From JAICYJ01 sp963797565 (GTDB lineage: Bacteria; Actinomycetota; Thermoleophilia; Gaiellales; JAICJC01): a stretch of DNA of 64,000 nucleotides. The stretch covers positions 1 through 64,000 of the forward strand of contig CAWCPM010000017.1 of the NCBI GenBank assembly GCA_963797565.1, read 5' to 3'. The notes under the pieces were generated by a model that did no database searches, was not told the DNA's origin, and saw only the letters and a program-made list of their open reading frames with translations. Positions 52,271 to 61,912 of this stretch are shown here, piece after piece (position 1 is the stretch's first letter; each line of letters starts with the position of its first letter). The translations under genes and the position numbers were made by a program.

Positions 52271-53066
52271 TGCCAGAGCGTCGCTGTTTCCGGCGGCCGC
52301 GTCAACTTCTACGAGGTCGGCGCAGGCCCTCCGGTGGTGCTGCTGCACGGGCTGCTCGGGTCCCCCGCCTACCTGGCCGGCCTGGCTCGCTCGCTGGCGG
52401 CGTCAGGGCGGCGCGTGCTGATCCCGGCACTGCCCGGCCACGCCGGCACCCCGCCGCTCGAGCCGTTCACCTTCGAGCGGGCCGCCGACCACCTGGCCGC
52501 GGCGATGTCGGCGGCCGGCGCAGAACGCCCGGCGCTGATGGGTCACTCGCTGGGCGCGCCGCTGGCCGTGCACTGGGCCGCCAGGCACCCGCTGCGCGGG
52601 CTGGTGGCGGCCTCGCCCGTGGGGATGCTCGAGCTGGACGTGGCGGTGGTCAAGACACTGCTGCCCGCCGCTCCCCTCGCCGCGGCCGCCGCCCGCCTGG
52701 CGGCTCCTCTGCTCGCGGGCAGCGCGACCGGACGGCGGCTGGTGTTCGGGTGGTTCGTTGGCATGGCCGGGACCGCAGCTGGTGACGCCGGCGCTGGGGC
52801 AGCGCATGATCCGCGATGCCGCCGCCGCGTGGCCCGCGCTGGAGGGCGTGATGCCGGAGCTGGGCCGCACCGATCTGGCCGACGTGGCAGGCCGGGTGGA
52901 CTGCCCGTCGCTGGTGGTCTGGGGCGAGCTCGATGCCCATGCGGGCAACGGCGACGCGCTGGCCGGCGCGCTCGGAGGCGAGCGGCTGGCGCTGGCAGGG
53001 GTGGGTCACATGCCGATGCTGGAGGTGCCGTTCAGCTTCCGCCGGGCGCTGGACGGTTGGCTGTAG
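52265..53066 (+). pseudogene. Alpha/beta hydrolase, frameshifted
   Basis: VVLLHGLLGSPAYLAGLARSL, oxyanion HG, nucleophile GHSLGAPLAVHWA and, after the shift, acid LVVWGELDAHAG and His GVGHMPMLEVPFSF. One extra base near 52765-52772 splits the first 170 residues (…GWFVGMA) from the last 95 (PQLVTPALGQRMIRDAA…). Joined length about 266 residues is normal. Start GTG 52265, directly back-to-back with the methyltransferase start on the other strand. Confidence 0.8.
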
Positions 53067-53075
53067 GCTGCGTGG

Positions 53076-53612
53076 ATGGCCTCACCTGATCCCTGGAGCT
53101 GCCGGGCCTGCGGCTCGCAGATCGACCTGGCCGGCTGCTCGATCGAGGTCGGCCTGGTGCGCCTTGCCGCACGTGGCGGCGACGGATTCCAGCTCGGCGG
53201 CGCCGGCATCGAGCGCGAGCTCGCTGCCGTGCTGGCGTCCTGCGAGTGCGGCGGGCGATTCGCGCCCGGTGCGGGTACCGGCCCTGCGGCGCCGGCGCGC
53301 TTCGACCCGGATGCCATGCGCGACCCCGCCGTGCGCGGGTGGGCCGCGCTCGAGGCGACTCCGGCGCTGACCGAGCTGCGCGAGGTGTGGCGGCCGCGGG
53401 CGCTGGTGCTGATGGGGCGCGAGCAGGAGCTGGCCAAGGAGGACGTGCTGCGGCTGCGGCTCGAGGACAAGCTGGCCGCTCTGCAGGCCGAGGTGGAGCG
53501 GGCCACCGCCGCCGGCGACAGCGACGCCGCCGAGGCCGCCCACGCCCGCTACATCGAGCTCGGCACCACCTACGTGCGTCGCTTCGTGCGCTCCCATGAG
53601 CCGGCCGCCTGA
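53076..53612 (+). CDS. Zinc-ribbon protein of unknown function
   Basis: 178 residues. N-terminal CRACG and later CECGG form a possible four-Cys zinc ribbon; the middle is Ala/Arg-rich and the C-terminus is a long helix (EDKLAALQAEVERATAAGD). I do not recognise a family. Its end overlaps the tilS start by 17 bp, so it is translationally linked to tilS; a role in RNA or tRNA handling is a guess only. Confidence 0.7.
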   Translation: MASPDPWSCRACGSQIDLAGCSIEVGLVRLAARGGDGFQLGGAGIERELAAVLASCECGGRFAPGAGTGPAAPARFDPDAMRDPAVRGWAALEATPALTELREVWRPRALVLMGREQELAKEDVLRLRLEDKLAALQAEVERATAAGDSDAAEAAHARYIELGTTYVRRFVRSHEPAA

Positions 53613-54513
53613 TCTCGCAGACCGGGTCGCCGGGTTCATCGCGGAGCACGAGCTGCTCGAGCCCGGGCAGCCGCTGCTGACGCTCGTCTCCGGGGGCGCC
53701 GACTCGCTCTGCCTGTGGGGCGTGATGCGCGAGCTGGGCCATCCGGTGGAGGCGCTGCACGTGGAGCATGGCCTGCGCGGCAGCCGCGGGCTCGACGACG
53801 CCGCCTACTGCGCCGCGCTGGGCGCGAGCGTCGTGCCGGTCGACCTGGAGCCGGGCGGGAACCTCGAGGCGCGCGCCCGTGAGGCCCGCTACGGGGCCGC
53901 CCGCGAGCAGGCCGACGGCCGGCCGATCGCCACCGGCCACACGCTCAGCGACCAGGCCGAGACGGTGGTCTACCGGCTGGCGTCGTCGTCCGGCCCGCGC
54001 GCGATCAGCGCGATGCGGCCGGCGGCGGACGGGGTGGTGCGGCCACTGCTGTGCGTGACGGCGGCCGAGACGCGGGCCTGGTGCGCCGGGCAGGGGCTCG
54101 AGCCGCGCGACGACGAGACCAACGCCGACCCCGCGATCCGCCGCAACCTGATCCGGCACGAGGTGATGCCGGCGCTGATGCGGGTGCATCCCGGGGCCGA
54201 GCTGAACCTGGCGCGAAGCGCAGAGCTGCTGGCCGAGCTCGACGATCTGGTGTCGGAGCTGGCGGGCGACCATGTCAGCGAGGTGATCGACCTCGAGCAG
54301 GTGGCGGGGCTGCCGCGCGCGCTGCGCGTGCTGGTGCTGCGCGAGGCCGCGGAGCGCGCCGCCGGGCGGCCGCTGCGTCTGCCCAGGCAGCTGACCGGGC
54401 GGCTCGAGCAGCTGGCGGAGCGGCGCGGCGGGGTGGAGCGGCTGTCGCTGGCGGCCGACCTCGAGGCCGTGCGCGACCGCACCCACCTCAGCTTTACCGC
54501 GCCTTCGTTGTAA
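53596..54513 (+). CDS. tilS: tRNA(Ile)-lysidine synthase
   Basis: 305 residues. PP-loop SGGADSLCLWGVM (about 32-44), HVEHGLRG, ATGHTLSDQAETVVYRL and RDDETNADPAIRRNLIRHEVMP are TilS hallmarks. It ligates lysine onto C34 of tRNA-Ile2 so it reads AUA. A C-terminal substrate-binding domain is short. Intact frame. Stops 8 bp before repeat element B, which separates it from hpt. Confidence 0.94.
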   Translation: MSRPPDLADRVAGFIAEHELLEPGQPLLTLVSGGADSLCLWGVMRELGHPVEALHVEHGLRGSRGLDDAAYCAALGASVVPVDLEPGGNLEARAREARYGAAREQADGRPIATGHTLSDQAETVVYRLASSSGPRAISAMRPAADGVVRPLLCVTAAETRAWCAGQGLEPRDDETNADPAIRRNLIRHEVMPALMRVHPGAELNLARSAELLAELDDLVSELAGDHVSEVIDLEQVAGLPRALRVLVLREAAERAAGRPLRLPRQLTGRLEQLAERRGGVERLSLAADLEAVRDRTHLSFTAPSL

Positions 54514-54520
54514 GCTGGGC

Positions 54521-54781
54521 GAGATGAGCGATCGATATCTCCGTGGTGTCCTGGAAGGCGAGAACCGAGTCTCGCGCAGGTGCAAGTCGAAGACTTGCGC
54601 CGATCATGAGTGATCTGCGATCACGCAGATCGCGAGTGGCAGGGAGCGTCAATATCGGGAATATTGGCGCGACCGAGGACGCCGCGAGGCGACGGTTCGC
54701 AGCCGTAGCCAGTCATGCCCTGTCCCACTACCGACATCTCGCAGCGCCCAGGCTCGCGAGAGATATCGATCTCTCATCTAG
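54521..54781 (-). repeat. Structured inverted-repeat element B (long form)
   Basis: 261 bp between tilS and hpt. The terminal arms, GAGATGAGCGATCGATATCT at 54521 and AGATATCGATCTCTCATCTA at 54761, are near-complementary. Read on the minus strand, the first 42 bp (54781-54740) match the first 42 bp of element A at 39 positions; GGCTACGGCTGCGAA (54710-54696) and the GCAAGTC/GACTTGC hairpin (54582-54598) are also shared. Further hairpins: GATCTGCG-ATCA-CGCAGATC (54612-54631), CAATAT/ATATTG (54650-54666), GCGAGA/TCTCGC (54558-54575). No protein is encoded. The hpt ATG follows the terminal CTAG directly. Confidence 0.8.
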
Positions 54782-55357
54782 ATGAGCTCGTACCTCAACG
54801 CTCTCGATCCGGAGCACCTGATCGGGGAGACGCTGGTCGAGGAGGACGCGTTGCAGGCGCGCGTCTCCGAGCTCGGCGAGCAGCTCTCGCGCGACTATGA
54901 GGGGCTCGAGCCGTTGCTGGTGGGCGTGCTGAAGGGCGCCGTGTTCTTCATGGCCGACCTGGTGCGGCGGGTGACGGTGCCGTGCGAGATGGACTTCATG
55001 GCCGTCTCCAGCTACGGCAGCGGCACGGACTCGTCGGGGGTGGTGCGGATCCTGAAGGACCTCGACGCCAACATCGAGGGCCGCCACGTGGTGATCATCG
55101 AGGACATCGTCGACTCCGGTCTGACGCTGTCCTATCTGGTGCGGAATCTGCAGGCGCGCTCACCGGCCACGCTCGAGGTGTGCGCGCTCTTGACCAAGCC
55201 CGAGCGCCGGCAGACCGACATCACCTGCCGCTACGTCGGATTCGAGATTCCCAACCGGTTCGCGATCGGCTATGGCCTCGACTACGGCGAGCGCTACCGC
55301 AGCCTGCCCTACGTGGCCGCTCTGGACGAGTCGCGCCTGCCCGAGGATCTGATCTGA
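54782..55357 (+). CDS. hpt: Hypoxanthine phosphoribosyltransferase
   Basis: 191 residues. PRTase core: GVLKGAVFFMADLVRRV, DFMAVSSYGSGT, PRPP motif VVIIEDIVDSGLTLSYLV, and CRYVGFEIPNRFAIGYGLDYGERYR. Converts hypoxanthine/guanine to IMP/GMP. ATG 54782 begins at the very edge of element B with no ordinary Shine-Dalgarno; AGATATCGATCTCTCATCTAG is all that precedes it, so element B sequence is part of its leader. The tilS-hpt-ftsH order is widespread in bacteria. Confidence 0.95.
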   Translation: MSSYLNALDPEHLIGETLVEEDALQARVSELGEQLSRDYEGLEPLLVGVLKGAVFFMADLVRRVTVPCEMDFMAVSSYGSGTDSSGVVRILKDLDANIEGRHVVIIEDIVDSGLTLSYLVRNLQARSPATLEVCALLTKPERRQTDITCRYVGFEIPNRFAIGYGLDYGERYRSLPYVAALDESRLPEDLI

Positions 55358-55531
55358 CCGCCCGTTTCAAGTCGCCACCGGCCGCTGCCGATAGACCAAT
55401 TCGTGAGGACATCCGCCGTCGCGCCGAGCGGCGTATCAGGGGTGGTGGTCCACACGTCAGACGTCAATGAGCCGGAAAACCTCCGTGATATCGTTCAGGT
55501 CAGTTCCCCAGGCAGGTAGGCGAAGCAACCC

Positions 55532-57505
<1,974 letters not shown>

Positions 57506-57525
57506 GCACCAGAGCTCGGCGCTAT

Positions 57526-57542
57526 CACCCGTTCGCGGGGTG
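57526..57542 (+). terminator. Weak hairpin after ftsH
   Basis: CACCC-GTTCGCG-GGGTG, 20 bp after the ftsH stop. A five-base GC stem with no T-run; a possible transcription end only. Confidence 0.3.
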
Positions 57543-57575
57543 GTGTTGTGGTCATGCCATGACGACACAACCGAG

Positions 57576-58859
57576 ATGGGGTCTCGCCGGATTATCCTGC
57601 TGCTCGCGAGTGCTGTGGCGGTCTTCGCAGTCTCGACCTCGGCGGCCCCGGCAACGCCTCTGGGCGGGCCGATCACGCGCCTGCGGGTGGTCTCGCGATC
57701 GACCCTCCGCCCGGGGGTCATCTTCACCCATTATCGGGCGACCGTGCGCGGATACAGCCGGGCCCAGGAGATCTACAGGATCTCGTGGGCGATCGGCGAC
57801 ACGCATGTGACGCTCGGCTCGGCACTGCTCGGTACCTATCACCCGGCTCAGGAGACGGTCGATGTGCACCCGGTCTCCTCACTCGGCGCACCGGCGCGCC
57901 TGCTTGCCGCCGTCAACGGCGACTACTCCGCGTACACCACCCGTACCGCCTACCGCAACAGCGGGATGCTGGTGAAGCACAGGACGATCTACAACTTCGG
58001 CTGGGGCGGCCCGGGGGTGGGGTATCTGCCGGCCGGCGACTTCGAGATCGGCCGGCCGCGCGCGCAGCCGGTCAAGCTGAAGCTCCCCAACCGGCTGACC
58101 GCGACGATCGGCGCGTTCGGCGCCCTGCCGGCAGCCAGCGACCAGGTCGGCGCCTACGACACCGCCGGCACCGTGGTGACCGTGCCCCAGGGATATGTGG
58201 CGTTCACGGTCGACTCGACGGCGTTTCGCACGATGCTTCGCGGCAACCGCACCTTGTCCAATCGCAGCGGGCGCGACAGGCCCGAGCCGGTGGCCGCGTT
58301 TGCCTTTGCCGAGCCCAGCGCCGCAGCCACCACGACGTCGCTTCCGATCGTCGGTAGCCAGCAGGCGGGGGCGCAGGTGACCGTGCCCACGACCGGGACC
58401 GTCCTTGTTGCGAAGGTCGGCGGCATCGCGGAGGTGGGACTATCGGCGCTGGCCGCGTCGGCGACTCCGGTGGTCGACGTGAACGGCGACGCCAACGGCT
58501 GGAGTTCGGTATCGGACGTGATGGGAGGGAAACCGGAACTGGTGTCCAGCGGGGTTGCGATCTCGGCGCGGCCGACGAGCATCAACTCATGGCAGTGGAC
58601 GTGCGGCGGCGGTTGCTGGCGGCCGGCGCTGATGCGCACCAACTCCGGAAGGGGATCGCTGATCCTGATCGGCGCCCGCGGCGGATCCGGGCTCACGATG
58701 CTGAGCTTCGCGCGCGTGCTGCGGCAGATGGGAGCACAGCAGGCGATCGGTTTCGACAGCAACGGTTCGGCCGAGATGTACCGCCCCGGGCTCAGGCCGT
58801 ACACGGCCTACGGTTACGAGCGCTGGCTCCCGACCGCGACCACCCTCCGGTACCGGTAG
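57576..58859 (+). CDS. Secreted phosphodiester glycosidase-like (NAGPA) protein
   Basis: 427 residues from ATG 57576. Signal peptide (IILLLASAVAVFAVSTSAAPA), then a NAGPA domain: RLLAAVNGDYSAY, PELVSSGVAI, MRTNSGRGSLILIGARG, LSFARVLRQMGAQQAIGFDSNGSAEMY. Family members remove N-acetylglucosamine or similar sugars from phosphodiesters in cell-surface glycans. Stop TAG at 58857-58859, immediately followed by element A. Confidence 0.87.
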   Translation: MGSRRIILLLASAVAVFAVSTSAAPATPLGGPITRLRVVSRSTLRPGVIFTHYRATVRGYSRAQEIYRISWAIGDTHVTLGSALLGTYHPAQETVDVHPVSSLGAPARLLAAVNGDYSAYTTRTAYRNSGMLVKHRTIYNFGWGGPGVGYLPAGDFEIGRPRAQPVKLKLPNRLTATIGAFGALPAASDQVGAYDTAGTVVTVPQGYVAFTVDSTAFRTMLRGNRTLSNRSGRDRPEPVAAFAFAEPSAAATTTSLPIVGSQQAGAQVTVPTTGTVLVAKVGGIAEVGLSALAASATPVVDVNGDANGWSSVSDVMGGKPELVSSGVAISARPTSINSWQWTCGGGCWRPALMRTNSGRGSLILIGARGGSGLTMLSFARVLRQMGAQQAIGFDSNGSAEMYRPGLRPYTAYGYERWLPTATTLRYR

Positions 58860-59013
58860 CTAGATGATTGATCGATATCTCTCGCGAGCCTGGCCGCTGC
58901 GTTCGGTTTGATTTCCGCGAGCGCTGGGGTGGCTACGGCTGCGAATCGCGTCTCCGACCGGCGCAAGCTATGCCTTGCGCCTGGACTCACGGAGATATCG
59001 ATCAATCATCTAG
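58860..59013 (+). repeat. Structured inverted-repeat element A (short form)
   Basis: 154 bp filling the whole gap between two convergent genes. A perfect 22-bp terminal inverted repeat runs 58860-58881 (starts CTAGATGATTGATCG) and 58992-59013 (ends CGATCAATCATCTAG). Interior: TCTCGCGAGCCTGG, GGCTACGGCTGCGAA (58931-58945) and a hairpin GGCGCAAG/CTTGCGCC (58960-58967, 58974-58981). The CTAG at each end could be a target-site duplication. No coding potential. The right end supplies the TAG stop of the methyltransferase gene. Confidence 0.85.
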
Positions 59014-59699
59014 GTCGCGCGATAGGCGGCGACGATCGTGGACCTGCGCTGCTCGGGGAGCGCGCGCTCGGCCCAGCGCAGCACGTACGCAGCGCCGGGA
59101 ACCCGGGCGCCGTAGCGATGGAGCGTTGCAACATACGCGACCGAACTCGCGGTGAAGCCCGCCGCGCGGGTTGCCGCCTCGAGCGCTGCGGGCGTGTTCG
59201 CACGGTAGCGAGCCGGGAACACGTCGCGTTCGACCGCGCCGGCGCCGCTGCGTTTGACCAGCACGCGGAGCCGCTGCGGCATGGCCCGGGCGGCTGCCAT
59301 GAACGGGTTCGACCGGTTGCTGGTCAGCAGCACCAGCCAGCCGTCCGGACGCAGGACCCGGTGGAACTCGCGGAAGGTTCTGGCGGGATCGTCCAGGTGC
59401 TCGACGACGAAGTTGGAGTAGACGAGATCGAAGGTGGCGTCTTCGAACGGCAGCGGCCCCGACAGATCGGTCTCGATGAACTCGTCCAGCGACGCGTTCT
59501 CGCGGCCGGCCGCGCCGTCGAGGTCGATTCCGACCAGCCGGCCGATCCGGTCGCGGTGATCCGCCAGCCGTGTCGTGCGTCCACAGCCCGCCTCGAGCAC
59601 CGTGGCACCGGCCGGGATCGCCTGCAGAAGCATCCGCGCCTCGACCTCTGTGTGCGACGTTTCCACGGATGGCCAGTCTAGTGATCCGGTCCAGGCCAA
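59010..59699 (-). CDS. Class I SAM-dependent methyltransferase
   Basis: 229 residues. Motif I VLEAGCGRTTRLADHRDRIG, VGIDLDGAAG, DLVYSNFVVEHLDDPARTFREF and HRVLRPDGWLVLLTSN. The small-molecule acceptor is unknown. Start uncertain: TTG 59699 or GTG 59666, the latter reaching the motif sooner. Its stop codon (59010-59012) lies inside the terminal repeat of element A, so insertion of the element may have set the present C-terminus. Divergent from the protease-FolP gene. Confidence 0.85.
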   Translation of the reverse strand: MAWTGSLDWPSVETSHTEVEARMLLQAIPAGATVLEAGCGRTTRLADHRDRIGRLVGIDLDGAAGRENASLDEFIETDLSGPLPFEDATFDLVYSNFVVEHLDDPARTFREFHRVLRPDGWLVLLTSNRSNPFMAAARAMPQRLRVLVKRSGAGAVERDVFPARYRANTPAALEAATRAAGFTASSVAYVATLHRYGARVPGAAYVLRWAERALPEQRRSTIVAAYRAT

Positions 59700-59716
59700 G
59701 TCGCTACGATCCCGGG

Positions 59717-61345
59717 GTGATCACCGACCGTCAACCCGTTGGCTGGGGGCGTGCGGTGTTCCTGAGCATGACCCTGTTCGTGCTGTTGTTCGTGCTCGAA
59801 GGATTGGTGGCCGGGCAGCTGACCGACCAGCAGGAGACGCTGGCGGCCGGCCTGCTGGCGGCGTTCGCGCTGATGTTCGGCGTGGCCATGATCCTGCCGG
59901 TCTGCTTCGAGCTGGCCTTCGCCAACCGCCGGCGCGAGTGGGCAGCGTTCGGCGCGGCCCGGGCCCGGCGCTGGATCTCGGGCATCGCCATCTTCATCCC
60001 GGCCGCGATCGTGATCGGGGCCGTGGCGATCGCGATCACGAACGCACTGCACCTGACCGGCACCAATGACCTCGGCGCGGACCACTCCGGCCTCGGCTAC
60101 AAGATCGCGCTCAGCGCCCTGGCCGTGATGGTGGCGCCGTGGACGGAGGAGGTGGCCATGCGGGGGTTCCTGTTCTCGGCGCTGGCGCGCCGGTTCGGGT
60201 TCTGGCCGGGTGCGCTGGTGTCGGGTGTGGTCTGGGCCGGGCTGCACGTCGAGCCGGGGGTGCTGATCCTGTTCTCGGCGGAGGGGATGCTGCTGGCATG
60301 GCTACGGCGGCGGACGGGCTCGCTGCTGCCGGGGATCGGTCTCCACGGCAGCTGGAACACGCTGGTGATGGGTACGACGGGCGGCGGCTGGGTGCCGGTG
60401 CCGTTCCTGGGGCTGCTGCTCGCGACCATCTACTCGGCGGTGCGCTGGATGCCGGACACGCCCGTGTTCGTGCCGCGACCGGCGGCCACGCGGTCGCCCG
60501 GCCCGGCGCCGCTGGTGCCGGACACGGTGCTGACGCGGCGCTACCCGGCGCCGGCGCTGATGGGCGTGATCAACGTGACGCCGGACTCGTTCTCCGACGG
60601 CGGCGACTTCCTGGATCCAGATGCGGCGATCGCGCACGGGCTGTCGCTGGCCGAGGCGGGCGCCGACCTGATCGACATCGGCGGCGAGTCGACGCGGCCG
60701 GGCGCGGAGCCGGTGTCGGAGGAGCGGGAGCTGGCGCGGGTGATCCCGGTGATCGAGGGGCTGGCGGCGCGCACGGCGGTGCCGATCTCGATCGACACCA
60801 TGAAGGCGGAGGTCGCGCGGCGGGCGCTCGCGGCGGGCGCGGTGTTCGTGAACGACGTGTCCGCGCTGCGGCACGATCCGGCCATGGCGGAGGTGGTGCG
60901 GGCGGCCGGGGTGCCGGTCTGCCTGATGCACATGCAGGGCACGCCCGGGACGATGCAGGACGACCCCCGGTACCTGGACGTGGTGGCGGAGGTCGGCGAG
61001 TTCCTGGCGGAGCGGGCCAGGTTCGCGGAGTCGCAGGGGATCGCTCGCGAGCTGATCTGCATCGATCCCGGCATCGGGTTCGGAAAGACGATCGAACACA
61101 ACCTGACGCTGCTGCGGGACCTCGACCGGATCGCGGCGCTGGGCTACCCGGTGCTGGTGGCGCTGTCGCGGAAGCGGTTCCTGGGGCAGATCACGGGTCG
61201 GGCCGAGAAGGAGCGCGTGGCCGGGACAGTGGCCGCGAACCTGGAGGCCTACCGGCGCGGAGGCTGGATGTTCCGGGTGCACGACGTGGCGCCCAACCGC
61301 GAGGCGCTCGACGTGGCCGCGGCGGTGGGACGAGGGCGGCCGTGA
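59717..61345 (+). CDS. folP: CPBP intramembrane protease fused to dihydropteroate synthase
   Basis: 542 residues in one uninterrupted frame. Residues about 1-250 are a CPBP/CAAX-type membrane protease (six to eight helices; EEVAMRGFLF, WAGLHVEPG, LHGSWNTL). After a Pro-rich linker (PRPAATRSPGPAPLVPD) comes a full DHPS: LMGVINVTPDSFSDGG, DLIDIGGESTRPGAEPV, SIDTMKAEVA, FVNDVSA, ICIDPGIGFGKT, ALSRKRFLG. DHPS makes 7,8-dihydropteroate for folate. An internal GTG at 60527 could start a separate FolP but has no ribosome-binding site. GTG 59717 start. Downstream folB overlaps by GTGA. Confidence 0.85.
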   Translation: MITDRQPVGWGRAVFLSMTLFVLLFVLEGLVAGQLTDQQETLAAGLLAAFALMFGVAMILPVCFELAFANRRREWAAFGAARARRWISGIAIFIPAAIVIGAVAIAITNALHLTGTNDLGADHSGLGYKIALSALAVMVAPWTEEVAMRGFLFSALARRFGFWPGALVSGVVWAGLHVEPGVLILFSAEGMLLAWLRRRTGSLLPGIGLHGSWNTLVMGTTGGGWVPVPFLGLLLATIYSAVRWMPDTPVFVPRPAATRSPGPAPLVPDTVLTRRYPAPALMGVINVTPDSFSDGGDFLDPDAAIAHGLSLAEAGADLIDIGGESTRPGAEPVSEERELARVIPVIEGLAARTAVPISIDTMKAEVARRALAAGAVFVNDVSALRHDPAMAEVVRAAGVPVCLMHMQGTPGTMQDDPRYLDVVAEVGEFLAERARFAESQGIARELICIDPGIGFGKTIEHNLTLLRDLDRIAALGYPVLVALSRKRFLGQITGRAEKERVAGTVAANLEAYRRGGWMFRVHDVAPNREALDVAAAVGRGRP

Positions 61346-61698
61346 CAGGGCCTGTGATCGAGGTCGTGGGGCTGGAGGTATTCGCCCACCATGGGGTCTA
61401 CGAGCACGAGCGCCGCGACGGCCAGCCGTTCCTGTTCGACGTGCGGCTGACGGGCTCCGGCGCCTCCGAGCAGAGCGACCGGCTCGAGGACGCGATCGAC
61501 TACGGCGCGGTCTGCGACCGGGTGGTGGAGCTGGCCGGCGGCGGGCCGTACAACCTGCTCGAGCGTCTGGCTGCCGTTGTCGCCGACGACCTGATCGAGC
61601 GGTTCCCGGCGGAGCGGGTGCAGGTGACGGTGCACAAGCCGCAGGCCCCGATCGGCCATCCCTTCGGCGATGTGCGGGTCACCGTGACCCGTCCGTAA
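61342..61698 (+). CDS. folB: Dihydroneopterin aldolase
   Basis: 118 residues, tunnelling fold: IEVVGLEVFAHHGVYEHERRDGQPF, AIDYGAVCDRVVEL, YNLLERLAAVVADDL with catalytic Lys/Glu in VTVHKPQAPIGHPFGDV. Folate pathway step before FolK and FolP. GTG 61342 overlaps the folP stop, so it is translationally coupled. Confidence 0.94.
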   Translation: MTGPVIEVVGLEVFAHHGVYEHERRDGQPFLFDVRLTGSGASEQSDRLEDAIDYGAVCDRVVELAGGGPYNLLERLAAVVADDLIERFPAERVQVTVHKPQAPIGHPFGDVRVTVTRP

Positions 61699-61727
61699 CA
61701 CCCGCATCGGCGCCGTCACGATTCGCC

Positions 61728-61760
61728 GGCGCAACACGTGCGCCTGGCACCGGTGTTGCA
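61728..61760. repeat. GCAACAC/GTGTTGC intergenic hairpin repeat, copy 3 (best)
   Basis: Perfect 7-bp arms GCAACAC (61731-61737) and GTGTTGC (61753-61759) with inner pairing GTGC-GCCTG-GCAC. It is preceded by GTCACG as in copy 1. Located 29 bp after the folB stop, so it could end folB transcription. Confidence 0.6.
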
Positions 61761-61834
61761 CGAAATTCGTAGCCAGACCCCTCCCGGGCTACGAATTTCG
61801 TAGATCTGGCCGGATTTCGCCTCGAAATTCGTAG
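61760..61834. promoter_or_regulatory. Array of three ACGAAATTCGTAG palindromes (operator candidate)
   Basis: Sites: ACGAAATTCGTAG at 61760-61772, CTACGAATTTCGTAG at 61789-61803 and CGAAATTCGTAG at 61823-61834. Centres are about 30-33 bp apart, close to three DNA turns, which fits cooperative binding. Sites 1 and 2 also face each other as 15-bp arms (61760-61774, 61787-61801) that could form a hairpin around 12 nt. It lies about 80-150 bp before a LuxR-type regulator gene. Confidence 0.6.
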
Positions 61835-61876
61835 GTGGGGAGGCGGCGGGGTGGGGCGGCAGGTTGGTGGGGTGGT

Positions 61877-61906
61877 CTTACACCACCCACAAACCCCCCG
61901 TATAAC
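61877..61906 (+). promoter_or_regulatory. Probable sigma-70 promoter giving a leaderless transcript
   Basis: CTTACA (61877-61882, 4/6 to TTGACA) and TATAAC (61901-61906, 5/6 to TATAAT) are 18 bp apart. The ATG of the regulator starts 7 bp after the -10 box, at the expected transcription start, and no Shine-Dalgarno is present: a leaderless mRNA is likely. Confidence 0.55.
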
Positions 61907-61912
61907 GGTGGT

